In this document: positions 43,215 to 53,462 of the stretch, in pieces
How positions within the stretch are numbered: position 1 is the first letter of the stretch
Layout: every line of letters begins with the position of its first letter
Assembly: GCF_001469955.1 (NCBI RefSeq)
Contig: NZ_LOPU01000029.1
Span: forward strand, 558,001-622,000
Reading direction: 5' to 3'
Source of the DNA: Haloprofundus marisrubri
GTDB taxonomy: Archaea > Halobacteriota > Halobacteria > Halobacteriales > Haloferacaceae
Length of the DNA: 64,000 bases
Translations under genes and position numbers: made by a program
The notes under the pieces: generated by a model
The model's database searches: none
The model's input: only the letters and a program-made list of their open reading frames with translations
What the model was told of the DNA's origin: nothing

Positions 43215-44758
43215 TGGTGTAGTTTCCTCCGGAAGTAGAACCGCGAGGCGATACCGACCGCATAGAACGACAGAACGACGAGCAGCAAGACGAGCGCTGT
43301 CGCCCATCCGAACGACTCGTCACCGCTGACTCCGGCGGTGATAGTCGCGTACAGCTGGTACGGAAGCGCGGGTGCGCTCTGGAGCAGTGCGTCGTTGGCG
43401 ACGAACGGCGGCGAGCTGGTGAACTCGAACGACCCGAGGATGTTCGGGGCGTTGTCGCGCAGTCCCCCCGTCATCACGAGGAGAATCGGTGCCGTCTCGC
43501 CTGCGATACGACCCACGCCGAGGATGACGCCGGTTGCGACGCCGGGTAAGGCGGCGGGGACGACGACACTGCGAATCGTCTCCCACTGGCTGACGCCGAG
43601 TGCGGCGCTCGCGTCGCGGTACTCGTCGGGCACCGAGATGAGCGCCTCCCGACTGGTGATAACGACCAGCGGGAGAAGCATGAACCCCAGTACGAGCATC
43701 CCGGCGAGCAGCGAGGTGTTGTTGCCGAGTCGCGGGACGAGGAACGCGTAGCCGAACAGACCGAACACGACACTCGGTGTGCTCCAGAGACCGTTCGTTG
43801 CGACTTCGACGACGGCGGTGAACCGACCTTGCTCGGCGTACTCGGTGAGGAACACCGCCGCGCCGATACCGAGCGGCACCGCGAGGAGAACCGCGCCGAG
43901 TACGACCCAGAACGTCCCGACGATGGCCGGGAACACGCCGTTCGGCTCGTTCGGTGAGAGCGTGTACCCGTTGGTGACGAACGGCCAGTCGAAGCCCGCT
44001 CCAAGCTGTACTCCTTCGAGAACGGGGCCGATGCCTTTCGACGCGATGAAGACGATGAGTCCGGCGAGGATGGCGAGCATCCCGAACGCGTTCAGGCCGA
44101 TGAGCAGGTACGCACCGTTCTGTCTACCACGAGTGCCGAACCCTTCGTTCGCTTTCGCCGCCGCCCACGCGCTGAGCAGTCCGCAGAAGACCGTCAGTGC
44201 AGGGATGACTATCGTCCCGTTGAACGTGGCCGTGAACGCCTCGGGGTCCCAACTCCACTCGGGGCCGAGAACGCCCGTCACGACGAGAACGCCAACGACG
44301 GCGGTCAGTACGCCGATAGGAACTGTCGAACCGATATCCTCACGGACGAGGAGCATCGCAAGCGTCGTCGCCGCGCCGGCGACGAGTGCCGCGAGCACCG
44401 AGACGAGCGTTCCTAGTCCGAGCGTCTGCGAGACGACGAGTCCCACGACGACTGCACTGATTGCACCGATAGCAACCGCAGTGAACGCGCCGACGTTTCG
44501 GTCCGGTTGCGTCTCGACCATGCCGGTTCGAGAGGCGACGCCGATGACGACGAGTGTCAGCCCCATGGCGAGCAGTCCGATGGCGAAGAAGTCGAACAGC
44601 GAGACGCCGAGGAACTCCGTCGACTCGGTGGTCCATCGCAGGATGCTCGTCATCCCGAGGAGGCAGCTGACGATGCTGAGACCGACGACACCAGTGGTCA
44701 CACGTTCGAGCGCCGACGTCTGTCCCTCGACGAGCTTCGAGCCGTAACCGTCGCTCAT
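43211..44758 (-). CDS. pstA: Phosphate ABC transporter permease PstA, long form, operon 1
   Basis: A 515-residue permease. The C-terminal 280 residues are canonical PstA ([59 protein letters not shown] with the EAA coupling loop, [26 protein letters not shown]). The N-terminal 230 residues add about six transmembrane helices that bacterial PstA lacks; one loop reads [18 protein letters not shown]. The extra part may be a fused accessory membrane domain. Overlaps pstC by four bases upstream. Confidence 0.9.
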   Translation of the reverse strand: MSDGYGSKLVEGQTSALERVTTGVVGLSIVSCLLGMTSILRWTTESTEFLGVSLFDFFAIGLLAMGLTLVVIGVASRTGMVETQPDRNVGAFTAVAIGAISAVVVGLVVSQTLGLGTLVSVLAALVAGAATTLAMLLVREDIGSTVPIGVLTAVVGVLVVTGVLGPEWSWDPEAFTATFNGTIVIPALTVFCGLLSAWAAAKANEGFGTRGRQNGAYLLIGLNAFGMLAILAGLIVFIASKGIGPVLEGVQLGAGFDWPFVTNGYTLSPNEPNGVFPAIVGTFWVVLGAVLLAVPLGIGAAVFLTEYAEQGRFTAVVEVATNGLWSTPSVVFGLFGYAFLVPRLGNNTSLLAGMLVLGFMLLPLVVITSREALISVPDEYRDASAALGVSQWETIRSVVVPAALPGVATGVILGVGRIAGETAPILLVMTGGLRDNAPNILGSFEFTSSPPFVANDALLQSAPALPYQLYATITAGVSGDESFGWATALVLLLVVLSFYAVGIASRFYFRRKLHQ

Positions 44759-45858
44759 TGGTTACCTCCCAGCTGTCTCTTCATCCGCGCTTCGATGAGC
44801 TGTGAACCCACACTGAGGAACATGACGCTGACGAACAGGACGACACCGGCGGCGAACAGCGCGCTCATGTGCGTGCCGGTCGCGTTGCCGTACTGACTGG
44901 CGATGAGGCTCGTCAGCGTCTCCGTGTTGCCGAAGACGTCGTAGAGCGGTTCCGGGAGCGCCTGCGTGTGACCGAGAATCACCGTCGCGGCCATCGTCTC
45001 ACCGGCAGCGCGGCCCACTCCCAGAAGGACTGCCGCCGAGACCCCCGAGAACGCCGAGGGAATCGTGATGCTCTTCATCGTCTGCCAGTCGGTCGCGCCC
45101 ATCGCCAGCGACCCGTCTTTTATCGACGGCGGGACGCTCGAAATCGCGTCTTCGGCCACCGAGACGACCGTCGGCAGCGACATGAGGCCGATGACGATAC
45201 CGACGACGAACAGACTCCCGAACGTCGGCAGCGCGAAGTTGTCCATCATGTAGCTGTTGATGATGACGTACCCGACGAACCCGTAGACGATGGACGGCAC
45301 ACCGGCCATAATCTCGATACCGGGCTTGACGATTTCGCGGATGGTCGGCGGTGCGATTTCGCTGATGAAAAGCGCCCCGGCGATACCGAGTGGTCCCGCG
45401 ATGAGCATCGCAAGAGCCGTCGTGATTAACGTCCCCCACACCATCGGCGTGAGCGAGTAGAGGTCCTGTGACGTACTCCACAGGGGGTCTTGTCCGGGAA
45501 TGACGGTGACACCGAACAGCTCTACTGGCTTTTCGACTGCGAAAATTGCCAGGCCCATCAACTGAAACGCCGGGAGCGCTTCGAGTATCAGGAACACAGT
45601 GATTAGTACGAGTATGAGCACTGTCGAAGTCGTCGCCAGAAGCGTCAGTGCACGTGCGGTCTCTGCCTGATGTGCGTACCAGCCGTACGCCGTAACGACG
45701 ATGAACCCGACGACTGGGACGATTGTCAGCGTCGAGTTCATCAAGAACGCCACGAACGCCGCGCCAAGCAGCACCACCCCGATAGCGCCAGTCAGTAACG
45801 CACCGTCGTCACTGCCGGTGGTCTGGCGTATTCGTTCAAATCCCGATATACTACTCAT
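44755..45858 (-). CDS. pstC: Phosphate ABC transporter permease PstC, operon 1
   Basis: A 367-residue permease. ALFISEIAPPTIREIVKPG, IEIMAGVPSIVYGFVGYVI, KDGSLAMGATDWQTMKSIT and LLGVGRAAGETMAATVILG are PstC core motifs; the last is the glycine-rich region facing the pathway. The N-terminal 90 residues add two to three helices before the conserved core. Its end overlaps pstA (ATGA) and its start lies 105 bases after pstS. Confidence 0.92.
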   Translation of the reverse strand: MSSISGFERIRQTTGSDDGALLTGAIGVVLLGAAFVAFLMNSTLTIVPVVGFIVVTAYGWYAHQAETARALTLLATTSTVLILVLITVFLILEALPAFQLMGLAIFAVEKPVELFGVTVIPGQDPLWSTSQDLYSLTPMVWGTLITTALAMLIAGPLGIAGALFISEIAPPTIREIVKPGIEIMAGVPSIVYGFVGYVIINSYMMDNFALPTFGSLFVVGIVIGLMSLPTVVSVAEDAISSVPPSIKDGSLAMGATDWQTMKSITIPSAFSGVSAAVLLGVGRAAGETMAATVILGHTQALPEPLYDVFGNTETLTSLIASQYGNATGTHMSALFAAGVVLFVSVMFLSVGSQLIEARMKRQLGGNQ

Positions 45859-45963
45859 TTGGTGAAGAATTTTGACTGTTGTTGTGGTTCTGCCTCTCCG
45901 GATGCGTGGAAAGGCAGTGTCGTCTCGCTCTCGATACGCTGCTCAATCTGATTTCCTCTCGTC

Positions 45964-47118
45964 TCAGTTGTTCGTCGGCTCCGGCAGCGCGTCGAGCTGT
46001 TCCTGCCGGTAGCTCTCCTCGAGTCGCAGGTAGTTGTTCGGCTCGACGAACATCGTCTGCCCGTAGTCGTGGAGAATCATGCGGATGAACGCCGCCTCCT
46101 TCTTCGAGGTGCCGTCCCACGTGTACGTGTGAAGCGCCCGCGAGAGCGGGTAGTCGAGCGTCCCGAGGTTCTCGCCGTAGGTGTACGTCGTGCCGTCGAT
46201 GGTGAGACCGACCGGCGGGAGCGTCTCCTCGTCGACGAACGCGAGCGCGATGTACGCGATGGCGTTGTTCGACTCTTGGACGAGCGTTGCGACCTGTTGG
46301 TTCTGGCCCTGACGGACGTCGGTGCCGGGCATCTCGGCGTCCGGGTCGCCGAGTACGTTGTTACGGAACGAGGTGTCCGTTCCGGAGCCTTCCGCGCGGC
46401 CGACCGCCTGAATCTCGCGATCCGGACCGCCGAGTTCCGACCAGTTCTCGATTTCGCCGCGGTAGATGGCGCGGAGTTCATCGATAGTAATCTCCTGAAC
46501 TCCGTTGTCGTATATCTCCTTGCTCACGACGATAGGCTGGGCGTCGACGGCGACGACGTGGTCCGTGAACGGTTCGAGTTCCTCCTCGCTGCGGTCGGGG
46601 AACTCGGCGCTGACGGGCGCGGACGCGTCACCGATGTCGACCTGTCCCGCTTCGAGCTTTTCGAGACCGACGCCCGTGTGGTTGAGACCGATGGACGTGT
46701 AGAACGGCGGCGTCCCTTCCTCACCGCTGGGCTCGAAGCCGTAGAGACCCGCCCAGTAGTCGGCCATGTTCTTGTCGGTGTCAATGTCGTACTGACCCGG
46801 CCCCCAGTACTCCTCGTCGCTGGCGGGTGCGTTCCCGTTCCAGAGCGACCCGGCCATACTCGTAATCGGGTACACGGTCGAGGAACCGTCGGCGGTCAAC
46901 GGAGCCATTCCACCTTGCTGCTGGCTCTCGGACCCGCTTTCGGTCTCGCCGCTGCTGGCGTTTTGGTTCGCGCCCCCGCCGCTTTGGTTCCCGCTTCCGT
47001 CCCCGTTTCCGTCGCTCGATGCACAACCGGCGAGCGCAGCGATGCCTGCCGCGCCGGCACCGACTACGAACTTACGCCGCGACGTACTGTCCGTCCCCTC
47101 AGACTGATTTCGCGTCAT
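45964..47118 (-). CDS. pstS: Phosphate-binding lipoprotein PstS, operon 1
   Basis: A 384-residue binding protein from ATG 47118. It begins with a Tat lipoprotein signal (SRRKFVVGAGAAGIAALAGC; Cys near residue 32) and a Ser/Gly/Asn/Gln-rich linker. The mature domain shows the phosphate-pocket sequences TADGSSTVYPITSMAGSLW, GLEKLEAGQVDIGDASAPVS, ELRAIYRGEIENWSELGG and VGRAEGSGTDTSFRNN. It captures phosphate at the outer membrane face and delivers it to PstCA. It opens operon 1. Confidence 0.92.
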   Translation of the reverse strand: MTRNQSEGTDSTSRRKFVVGAGAAGIAALAGCASSDGNGDGSGNQSGGGANQNASSGETESGSESQQQGGMAPLTADGSSTVYPITSMAGSLWNGNAPASDEEYWGPGQYDIDTDKNMADYWAGLYGFEPSGEEGTPPFYTSIGLNHTGVGLEKLEAGQVDIGDASAPVSAEFPDRSEEELEPFTDHVVAVDAQPIVVSKEIYDNGVQEITIDELRAIYRGEIENWSELGGPDREIQAVGRAEGSGTDTSFRNNVLGDPDAEMPGTDVRQGQNQQVATLVQESNNAIAYIALAFVDEETLPPVGLTIDGTTYTYGENLGTLDYPLSRALHTYTWDGTSKKEAAFIRMILHDYGQTMFVEPNNYLRLEESYRQEQLDALPEPTNN

Positions 47119-47433
47119 CACGTGGACGATATCTCAGAACGATTAAAACGCCTGCTAATATTTCTATATAGCTATAGTAGTTGGAACTTGTCGAACAGTT
47201 GCTCTCACGACTGGTATTGATTCGAAAACAACACAAACCCGGCGGTATTCTAGAAAACGCTTTAGAAGCAGTCTAGAGTCAAAATCAGAAAGAAATACTA
47301 TCAAGTACATTTTGTTTTGGCTAAGATAATATGCTCGCAAGATTTCACGACCAACAGTATTCGAGAATCACGGTTACGGACGGAATCGAAACTATATAGT
47401 CAGATTTACCATCCCTGTCAAGCTGTATCTATC
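47119..47433. promoter_or_regulatory. Divergent promoter region, pstS (operon 1) and AbrB-PhoU regulator
   Basis: AT-rich, 315 bases. On the minus strand the motif CCAACTACTATA (47173-47184) lies next to a TATA sequence GCTATATAG (47163-47171). On the plus strand a palindrome ACTATATAGT (47391-47400) serves the regulator gene at 47434. No gene is present inside; the in-frame ATG at 47317 lies upstream of the promoter and is not used. Confidence 0.55.
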
Positions 47434-48390
47434 ATGGAACGCCGGACGGTCATGTTGACCGGAGGGACGACGTACACGGTCGCACTTCCGCGAGAGTGGA
47501 CCGAATCAGCGCGAGTCGACCCGGGCAACGAAGTCGAACTGCATCCGTGCCACGATTGGCGTTCGCTCTGCATCGACGCGTCGAACGGTTCTCGCCGAAC
47601 CGTGACGCTCGGACTCGGTGACGTCGACGACGACGACCGGCAGCGTCGAATTCTCCGGTGTTACGTCGCGGGATTCGACTGTCTCCGCCTCCGCGGCATC
47701 GACTCCGACAGCCACGCGCTGACTCGGTCGCTCTCTCGGCTTCGAGGGCTGACACGGAGCGAGAACTCGGCAGACGACATCACACTGACCGTCGACCTCG
47801 ACCCGGGGTCGGTGTCGCTCGAACGGCTACTCATCCACGCGCGTTCCTCGGTCACGTCACTGTTCGACGACGTCGTCGCGTCGCTGACCACACCGTCTGC
47901 GGCCGACCTCGACCCGACACAGGTCGACGAAATCGACCGTGACTGTCTCGCCGTCTCGCGTCTCTGTCGACAGCTGCTTCGCTCTCCCGCACTCTGCTGT
48001 GAGTACGACCTCTCACTGAGTGACTGTCTGGACTACTACACCGTCGCCGAGGAACTCAGAAACGCCAAACAACACGCGACACAGCTCGCAGCGCTCGACA
48101 GGCAGCACGAGTGGTCCGACGCGGAGTGGCTCGCAGCGCTCGGCTCCGACGCAAGCGAACTCGTACTGAAAGCGACTGACTCCTTCTTCATGCGCGACTG
48201 GCGGCGTACCGCCGACCTCGCTGCGGAGGTTCGTCAGTCGACGACCGAACTCACGAAGCGGACGCGACATCGGCCCGACTCGCTGACCGACGACGAGTGG
48301 ATAGGCAAAGCTGTCGCACCGATACTGCGATACGCCGAGTGTGGCCGAGAAATCTCCGAGGCGGCGACCAAGCGCGTTCCCGAGCGGTAA
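47434..48390 (+). CDS. AbrB-PhoU fusion regulator, paralogue 1
   Basis: A 318-residue protein. Residues 1-45 form a SpoVT/AbrB-type swapped-hairpin DNA-binding domain: RRTVMLTGGTTYTVALPREW, then ARVDPGNEVELHP. The remainder is a PhoU-like helical bundle (LDPTQVDEIDRDCLAVSRLC, AEELRNAKQHATQLAALDRQ), although the metal ligands of PhoU are less clear than in the paralogue at 53463. Such fusions are typical haloarchaeal PhoU homologues and could both bind DNA and contact PstB. ATG 47434 follows a TATA-containing palindrome. Confidence 0.75.
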   Translation: MERRTVMLTGGTTYTVALPREWTESARVDPGNEVELHPCHDWRSLCIDASNGSRRTVTLGLGDVDDDDRQRRILRCYVAGFDCLRLRGIDSDSHALTRSLSRLRGLTRSENSADDITLTVDLDPGSVSLERLLIHARSSVTSLFDDVVASLTTPSAADLDPTQVDEIDRDCLAVSRLCRQLLRSPALCCEYDLSLSDCLDYYTVAEELRNAKQHATQLAALDRQHEWSDAEWLAALGSDASELVLKATDSFFMRDWRRTADLAAEVRQSTTELTKRTRHRPDSLTDDEWIGKAVAPILRYAECGREISEAATKRVPER

Positions 48391-48513
48391 TCTTCTGGAG
48401 TCTCGTGTCCCGAGCGTTCGCTGTACTCCGTTCTGGTCGTCACGGAGAGTCGTCACTCGAAGGCGACGCAAACGACCTGAAAATCCTCGTTCGACCCGGC
48501 GAAAACGGACCGA

Positions 48514-49392
48514 CTACCCGAACTTGCCGGTGATGTAATCTTCGACGCGCTGACTCTCGGGGTTCTCGAACACCTTCTGGGTGTCGTCGAACTCGACGAG
48601 TTCACCACCGGTGAGGAACACGGCGGTTTTGTCGGAGATACGTGCGGCCTGCTGCATGTTGTGCGTGACGATGACGACGGTGTACTCCTCGGCGAGGTCG
48701 GAGATGAGGTCTTCGACCTGCGAGGTAGCCACGGGGTCCAGCGCCGATGCTGGCTCGTCCATCAGGATGACTTCGGGGTCGACGGCGATAGCACGGGCGA
48801 TGCAGAGTCGCTGCTGTTGGCCGCCGGAGAGGTCGAGACCGGACTCGTCGAGGCGGTCTTTGACCTCGTCCCACAGCGCCGCCGACTTGAGGGCGTCTTC
48901 GACCTTCTGGTCCATGTTCTCGGTTTTGCCCTGTATCTTCAACCCGTAGGCGACGTTCTCGTAGATGGTCTTTGGGAACGGGTTCGGCGACTGGAACACC
49001 ATCCCGATACGGCGTCGGAGTGCAACGGGGTCGACGTCGCTGTCGTAGACGTTTTTCGCCTCGAACTTCAGTTCGCCCTCGATACGACAGGAGTCGATGA
49101 GGTCGTTCATCCGGTTGATACACCGGAGGAACGTCGATTTCCCACAGCCGGAGGGACCAATCATCGCGGTCACCTGCTTTTTGGGAATCTCGATGTCGAT
49201 TCCCTGAAGCGCCTGCGTGTCGCCGTAGAACACGTCGAGGTCTCTCGACGAAACGACGGTTTCGCTCGTTTTCGGGCGATTCAGTTCGTCGCTGTCGACG
49301 ACTTCCGACCCGGGCCGCGGCGACGTTTGCGATTCGACGCGACTGCCGCTCTCGGTGTTCGGGTCGGGAGTAGTCATGTTTTCGTTGCTCAT
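48514..49392 (-). CDS. pstB: Phosphate ABC transporter ATP-binding protein, operon 2
   Basis: A 292-residue ATPase. Walker [20 protein letters not shown], signature [15 protein letters not shown], Walker [13 protein letters not shown], switch [15 protein letters not shown]. The C-terminal half is almost the same as in operon 1, with identical YITGKFG ends. The start at ATG 49392 is preferred to ATG 49413 because a GGAGGT lies nine bases before it. It begins four bases after the pstA stop. Confidence 0.92.
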   Translation of the reverse strand: MSNENMTTPDPNTESGSRVESQTSPRPGSEVVDSDELNRPKTSETVVSSRDLDVFYGDTQALQGIDIEIPKKQVTAMIGPSGCGKSTFLRCINRMNDLIDSCRIEGELKFEAKNVYDSDVDPVALRRRIGMVFQSPNPFPKTIYENVAYGLKIQGKTENMDQKVEDALKSAALWDEVKDRLDESGLDLSGGQQQRLCIARAIAVDPEVILMDEPASALDPVATSQVEDLISDLAEEYTVVIVTHNMQQAARISDKTAVFLTGGELVEFDDTQKVFENPESQRVEDYITGKFG

Positions 49393-49396
49393 ATGT

Positions 49397-51025
49397 TTAC
49401 GACCTCCGCTCATATTTGTTGCGAATAAGTATCGCTGCGGCGTTCATGGATATCATCACCGTGACGAGCGTGACAACGCCTGCAGCCATCACGCCGTACT
49501 GGAACTCCTGAGACGGCTGTCCGACCCAGGTGTAAATCTGGCGCGGCATCGCGCTGAAGATGTCGAAAAAGCCGTTCGGCGCGCGGAACACCGACGCGGC
49601 GGCCCCGATCATCAGCAGTGGGGCCGTCTCGCCGATGGCACGGCCGAACGCGAGGATACTTCCCGTGAGGATGCCGGGCAGCGCTTCGGGGAGAACGACT
49701 CGCCGAATCGTTTGCCACCGAGTCGCGCCCATCCCGTAGGACGCCTGTCTGAGCGACCCCGGTACCGCCCGAATCGCCTCCTGTGCGGAGATGATGATGA
49801 TGGGCAGTATCAGCAGTCCGACGGTCATCCCGCCGACGACGACGATACCGCTGGCGAAGTCGAGCCAGTTGACGAACAGCGCCAGTCCCAGCAGGCCGTA
49901 GACGACGGACGGCACGCCCGCGAGGTTGGCGATGTTTATCTCGATGAACTTCACGACGACGCTGAGTGGGCCGCTACTCGGCGCGTACTCTTCGAGATAC
50001 AGCGCCGCACCGACGCCGATGGGGAACGACGAGATGGCGACGACGACCATCATCAGTATCGACCCGATGAGTGCGGGGTAGATACCCGCCTCCTCGGGGA
50101 ATCGGGAGTTGGCGCTCGTGAGGAACTGGATGTCCAGCCACGCCTGCGGCCCGGCGAATCCGAGGAGGTCGACGAGCACCGCGCCCACGAGCATCCCGGC
50201 GACGACGACAAATGGGAAGAACAGTCCAACCGGCAGGCTACCCTGTCGGCGACGAACCACACCCTCGGCGTACAGCGCCGTCGGGATAGCTGCGAACGTG
50301 AAGAGGATGACCCACACCGGCGGCGTGATGCCAGTCGATGGGTCGATGAACACTCCCGCAGTTACTGTTACGAACAACGCTGTGAAGGCGGTGAGGCCGG
50401 CGCGCCGGTCGTTTCGCCGCCGGGCAACGAGGAGACCAGCGATTGCGGCCCCGCCGAGTCCGAACGTGAACAGGTAGATGAGCCACGCTTGCGGAAGGGT
50501 CGGGAACGTCGAGATAAACTGGTAGGTAACTGGCCCGAGTCCCACGAGCGCAACCACGCCGACGAGTAGTTCTTCGAGGAACGACGTCCGTCCACGCACG
50601 CGCCTGTGACCGAGGATGACGCCGACGGCGACGATGGTCGCTGCGACGAAGGCGAGCCACTCGAAGATGCCGATAACGTCGATGAACAGCATCAGCACAC
50701 CGCTTCCGAGCAGCAACCCGAAGAACGGAATGCCGAGGGCGGTCAGTGCGACAGTCGCCTCGCCATCACGTCGACGCCCGAAGTAGGCCAGTAGCGCCGT
50801 CGACGGGACGACGAGCGTGAGGAAGAAGACGAGGAACCACCCGGGGTTGGCGGTGAGCGGCCGAATCGCGTCTTTGGTCACGTAGACGAGCAACCCGGCG
50901 ACCATCACGATACCGAACAGCGTCGCTGCCAAACAGGTCGCCGCGAACACCTTCCCCGGCAGACGGCTAATCTGCTCGGAGTTTCCGAACCAGTCACCGG
51001 TCGGCCCGTCGTGTCCGGTCGCCAT
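49397..51025 (-). CDS. pstA: Phosphate ABC transporter permease PstA, long form, operon 2
   Basis: A 542-residue permease. The last 280 residues are PstA ([79 protein letters not shown]). About 250 extra residues with at least seven transmembrane helices precede it ([34 protein letters not shown]). The same type of extension occurs in operon 1, so it is a real feature of this system, but the two extensions share little sequence. Confidence 0.9.
   Translation of the reverse strand: MATGHDGPTGDWFGNSEQISRLPGKVFAATCLAATLFGIVMVAGLLVYVTKDAIRPLTANPGWFLVFFLTLVVPSTALLAYFGRRRDGEATVALTALGIPFFGLLLGSGVLMLFIDVIGIFEWLAFVAATIVAVGVILGHRRVRGRTSFLEELLVGVVALVGLGPVTYQFISTFPTLPQAWLIYLFTFGLGGAAIAGLLVARRRNDRRAGLTAFTALFVTVTAGVFIDPSTGITPPVWVILFTFAAIPTALYAEGVVRRRQGSLPVGLFFPFVVVAGMLVGAVLVDLLGFAGPQAWLDIQFLTSANSRFPEEAGIYPALIGSILMMVVVAISSFPIGVGAALYLEEYAPSSGPLSVVVKFIEINIANLAGVPSVVYGLLGLALFVNWLDFASGIVVVGGMTVGLLILPIIIISAQEAIRAVPGSLRQASYGMGATRWQTIRRVVLPEALPGILTGSILAFGRAIGETAPLLMIGAAASVFRAPNGFFDIFSAMPRQIYTWVGQPSQEFQYGVMAAGVVTLVTVMISMNAAAILIRNKYERRS
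49402..49407 (-). promoter_or_regulatory. Shine-Dalgarno GGAGGT deciding the pstB (operon 2) start
   Basis: The minus strand reads GGAGGT nine bases before ATG 49392. It lies inside the longer frame and so argues for the shorter protein. Confidence 0.55.
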
Positions 51026-51065
51026 CAGCGACGCACCTCCAGCGACACGCCGTCGTGGCGGCGGT

Positions 51066-51986
51066 TCATTGGTACTCCTCCCGGTACCGCGACGCGACGA
51101 ACGTGCTAGCGAGATTCATAGCGAACGTGATTGCGAACAGCGTGATTCCGATGGCGAACATCGCTCTGTAAGCGGTCGAACCACCGGCGATGTCCGTCGT
51201 GACGAGTTGGACCATCGCGGCGGTCATCACTTCGAGCGACTCGAACGGACTCGGGACGAGTCGGGGCCGCATCCCCGCGGCGACGACGACAATCATCGTC
51301 TCACCGATGGCGCGTGAGAGTGCGAGGATGAACGACGAGAAGATACCCGAGGCCGCCGCCGGGATGACGACTCCCGTCGACACCTCCAGTTTCGTCGCGC
51401 CCATTCCGTACCCGGCCTGTCGGAGCGAGTCGGGGACGGCACTCATCGCGTCTTCGCTCAGGCTCGACACCATCGGGATAATCATGATTCCAATCATGAT
51501 GGACGCACTGAGCGCGTTGAACGTACTCAGCGGAAGCCCCAGCCACTCCAGTGCGGGCGTGAGGTAGACGAGTGCGAAGTAGCCGTAGACGACCGTCGGG
51601 ATTCCAGCCAGGATTTCGAGTGCGGGTTTGATAATCGACCGCGTCTTGCGACTCGCGTACTCGCTGAGATACGTCGCTGACGCGACGCCGACTGGGATGG
51701 CGATACACGCCGAAAGCACGGTCACGAACAGCGTTCCGGCCACCAACGGGACGACGCCGAACGCTTGGTCGATGGTCGGACTCCACGTCGTTCCGAAGAA
51801 GAACGCCATCGGCGACACCTCGAGGAAGAAGTCGATAGCGTCGAACAGGAGCGTCGCAACGATAGCGGTGGTAACTGCGACCGACAGGGCCGCACAACCG
51901 AACAACAGCCACTTGATGCTCTGTTCGCGTGCAGAGCGGATGCCCGACCGGCCGACGAAGTCGGGTGTGTTGTTTTCCTGGCTCAT
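51066..51986 (-). CDS. pstC: Phosphate ABC transporter permease PstC, operon 2
   Basis: A 306-residue permease of normal length, unlike the PstA proteins. It has an N-terminal helix, then VLSACIAIPVGVASATYLSE, KPALEILAGIPTVVYGYFAL, DAMSAVPDSLRQAGYGMGAT and FILALSRAIGETMIVVVAAG, the PstC core with the EAA loop. It starts at ATG 51986, 98 bases after pstS; it ends 40 bases before the pstA start. Confidence 0.92.
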   Translation of the reverse strand: MSQENNTPDFVGRSGIRSAREQSIKWLLFGCAALSVAVTTAIVATLLFDAIDFFLEVSPMAFFFGTTWSPTIDQAFGVVPLVAGTLFVTVLSACIAIPVGVASATYLSEYASRKTRSIIKPALEILAGIPTVVYGYFALVYLTPALEWLGLPLSTFNALSASIMIGIMIIPMVSSLSEDAMSAVPDSLRQAGYGMGATKLEVSTGVVIPAAASGIFSSFILALSRAIGETMIVVVAAGMRPRLVPSPFESLEVMTAAMVQLVTTDIAGGSTAYRAMFAIGITLFAITFAMNLASTFVASRYREEYQ

Positions 51987-52084
51987 CTTGTGGTCATTGC
52001 GTTGTGCGTCCTGAAAAGCGGCATGATTCGTGTTCGGTGGTGTTTAGGTGTCTATCCGTTGAAATTGGCTACTTCAGAGCCGGG

Positions 52085-53128
52085 TTAGTTACCGCTGTAC
52101 TCTTCGAGTTTGCTCAGGTTCTCGTCGCGTAGTTCCGTACTGGTGGGGACGTACCCGATTTCGCTGACGAGGTCCGTCTCGGCTTGGTTGAGGTAGTACT
52201 CCATGAACGAGTACACCTGCTGTTTCTCCTCCAGAGAGGACTGCGCGGCGTAGATGAACAGCGGGCGCGCCATCGGGTAGTCGCCGCTCTTGGCGTTCTC
52301 GATGCTCGGTTCGACGCAGTTGCCGTCTGCGTTCTCTTTTATCTGCACCGCTTTGACGTTCTCGCGGTTCTCCTCGTAGTAGGCGAACCCGAAGAAGCCC
52401 ATCGCGTACTCCGAACCCTGAATACCCTGGATGATGCGGTTGTCGTTCTCGGTCGGTTCGTAGTCGCTGCGCAGCGAACCGTCCTCACCGATGACGTTCT
52501 CGATGAACCAGTCGAACGTCCCCGAGGACGAGGCCGGACCGTACAGTTCGAACTCCTCGTCGGGCCAGTCGGAGTTGATGTCGCTCCACGTCTGTGCGCC
52601 GTCGGGCTTCCAGATTTGAGCGAGTTGGTCGAAGCTGAGACAGTCGACCCAGTCGGCCTCGTTGTTGACGGCGACGGTCAGCGCGTCGCTGGCAATCTGG
52701 AACTCGACTGGTTCGACACCGTTGTCGCTGCAGAGTTGGACCTCGCTGTCCTTAATCGCACGCGACGCGCCGTTGATGTCGGCGTTGCCGGGGCAGAAGT
52801 GGTTCTGGAACCCGCCACCGCTGCCGGTGGAGTCGACGGAGACGTTCACGTCGTGGTTGGTCATGTACTCCTCGGCTATCGCCGCCGAGACAGGATAGAC
52901 GGTACTGCTTCCCTTGACGATGACTTCCCCGGAGAGGTTCTCTCCGGACCCACCGGAGCTTCCGTTACCGGAACTGCCGTTTCCGCCGCCGCTTCCTCCC
53001 GAATTCCCGGAACTCGCGCCCGGATTAGTCGTACAACCCGCGATACCGAGCATCCCTGCGGTGCCGGCACCGACGAGGAATTTACGCCGTGATACGCCGT
53101 CCGTCCCGTCCGACGTCTGTTGCGTCAT
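52085..53128 (-). CDS. pstS: Phosphate-binding lipoprotein PstS, operon 2
   Basis: A 347-residue binding protein. It starts MTQQTSDGTDGVSRRKFLVG with a Tat lipoprotein signal (TAGMLGIAGC) and a Ser/Gly/Asn linker (GGSGGGNGSSGNGSSGGSG). The phosphate pocket shows EVIVKGSSTVYPVSAAIAEE, GNADINGASRAIKDSEV, ADWVDCLSFDQLAQIWK and LYGPASSSGTFDWFI. It is shorter and not closely similar to the operon 1 PstS beyond these motifs, so the two may differ in affinity. Confidence 0.92.
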   Translation of the reverse strand: MTQQTSDGTDGVSRRKFLVGAGTAGMLGIAGCTTNPGASSGNSGGSGGGNGSSGNGSSGGSGENLSGEVIVKGSSTVYPVSAAIAEEYMTNHDVNVSVDSTGSGGGFQNHFCPGNADINGASRAIKDSEVQLCSDNGVEPVEFQIASDALTVAVNNEADWVDCLSFDQLAQIWKPDGAQTWSDINSDWPDEEFELYGPASSSGTFDWFIENVIGEDGSLRSDYEPTENDNRIIQGIQGSEYAMGFFGFAYYEENRENVKAVQIKENADGNCVEPSIENAKSGDYPMARPLFIYAAQSSLEEKQQVYSFMEYYLNQAETDLVSEIGYVPTSTELRDENLSKLEEYSGN

Positions 53129-53462
53129 TAATCGTTCATGGCCGACTGAGACATAAGTACCCTGCTATGACAACTATATAGTGGTTGGTATGGGAAATAG
53201 TGCCCAGCCAAGATACTCGCTTTGGGCGGACCATCGAGATGAGAACATCTTCGACGTGTCGAACTGGCGCGTGTTAGACGGCTAATGAGTCCTCTTCAGT
53301 TCTCTTCGTTCTCTCAGTCTGACTTCGTGGACGGGGTCCCATCGTGTTGACTCGACCATCGAACGGTGGCCTCTCTGTTCTAGATAGGTACTCCACCATA
53401 CCTCGGTGCCACAATATATAGAAGAGGGGTAGATTTATAACGTACATACACCCACTTTCCCC
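53129..53462. promoter_or_regulatory. Divergent promoter region, pstS (operon 2) and AbrB-PhoU regulator
   Basis: About 330 bases. On the minus strand CCAACCACTATA (53177-53188) repeats the operon 1 motif, overlapping the palindrome ACTATATAGT (53173-53182), which is also found 34 bases before the paralogue 1 gene. A TATA-like ACAATATATAG (53411-53421) lies 42 bases before ATG 53463, in an AT-rich run. Small hydrophobic frames inside lack support. Confidence 0.55.

Noticed and set aside
47317-47433. An N-terminal extension of the AbrB-PhoU regulator starting at ATG 47317
   Set aside because: It crosses the palindrome and TATA region, and the AbrB-type start MERRTVMLTGG at 47434 matches the paralogue at 53463.
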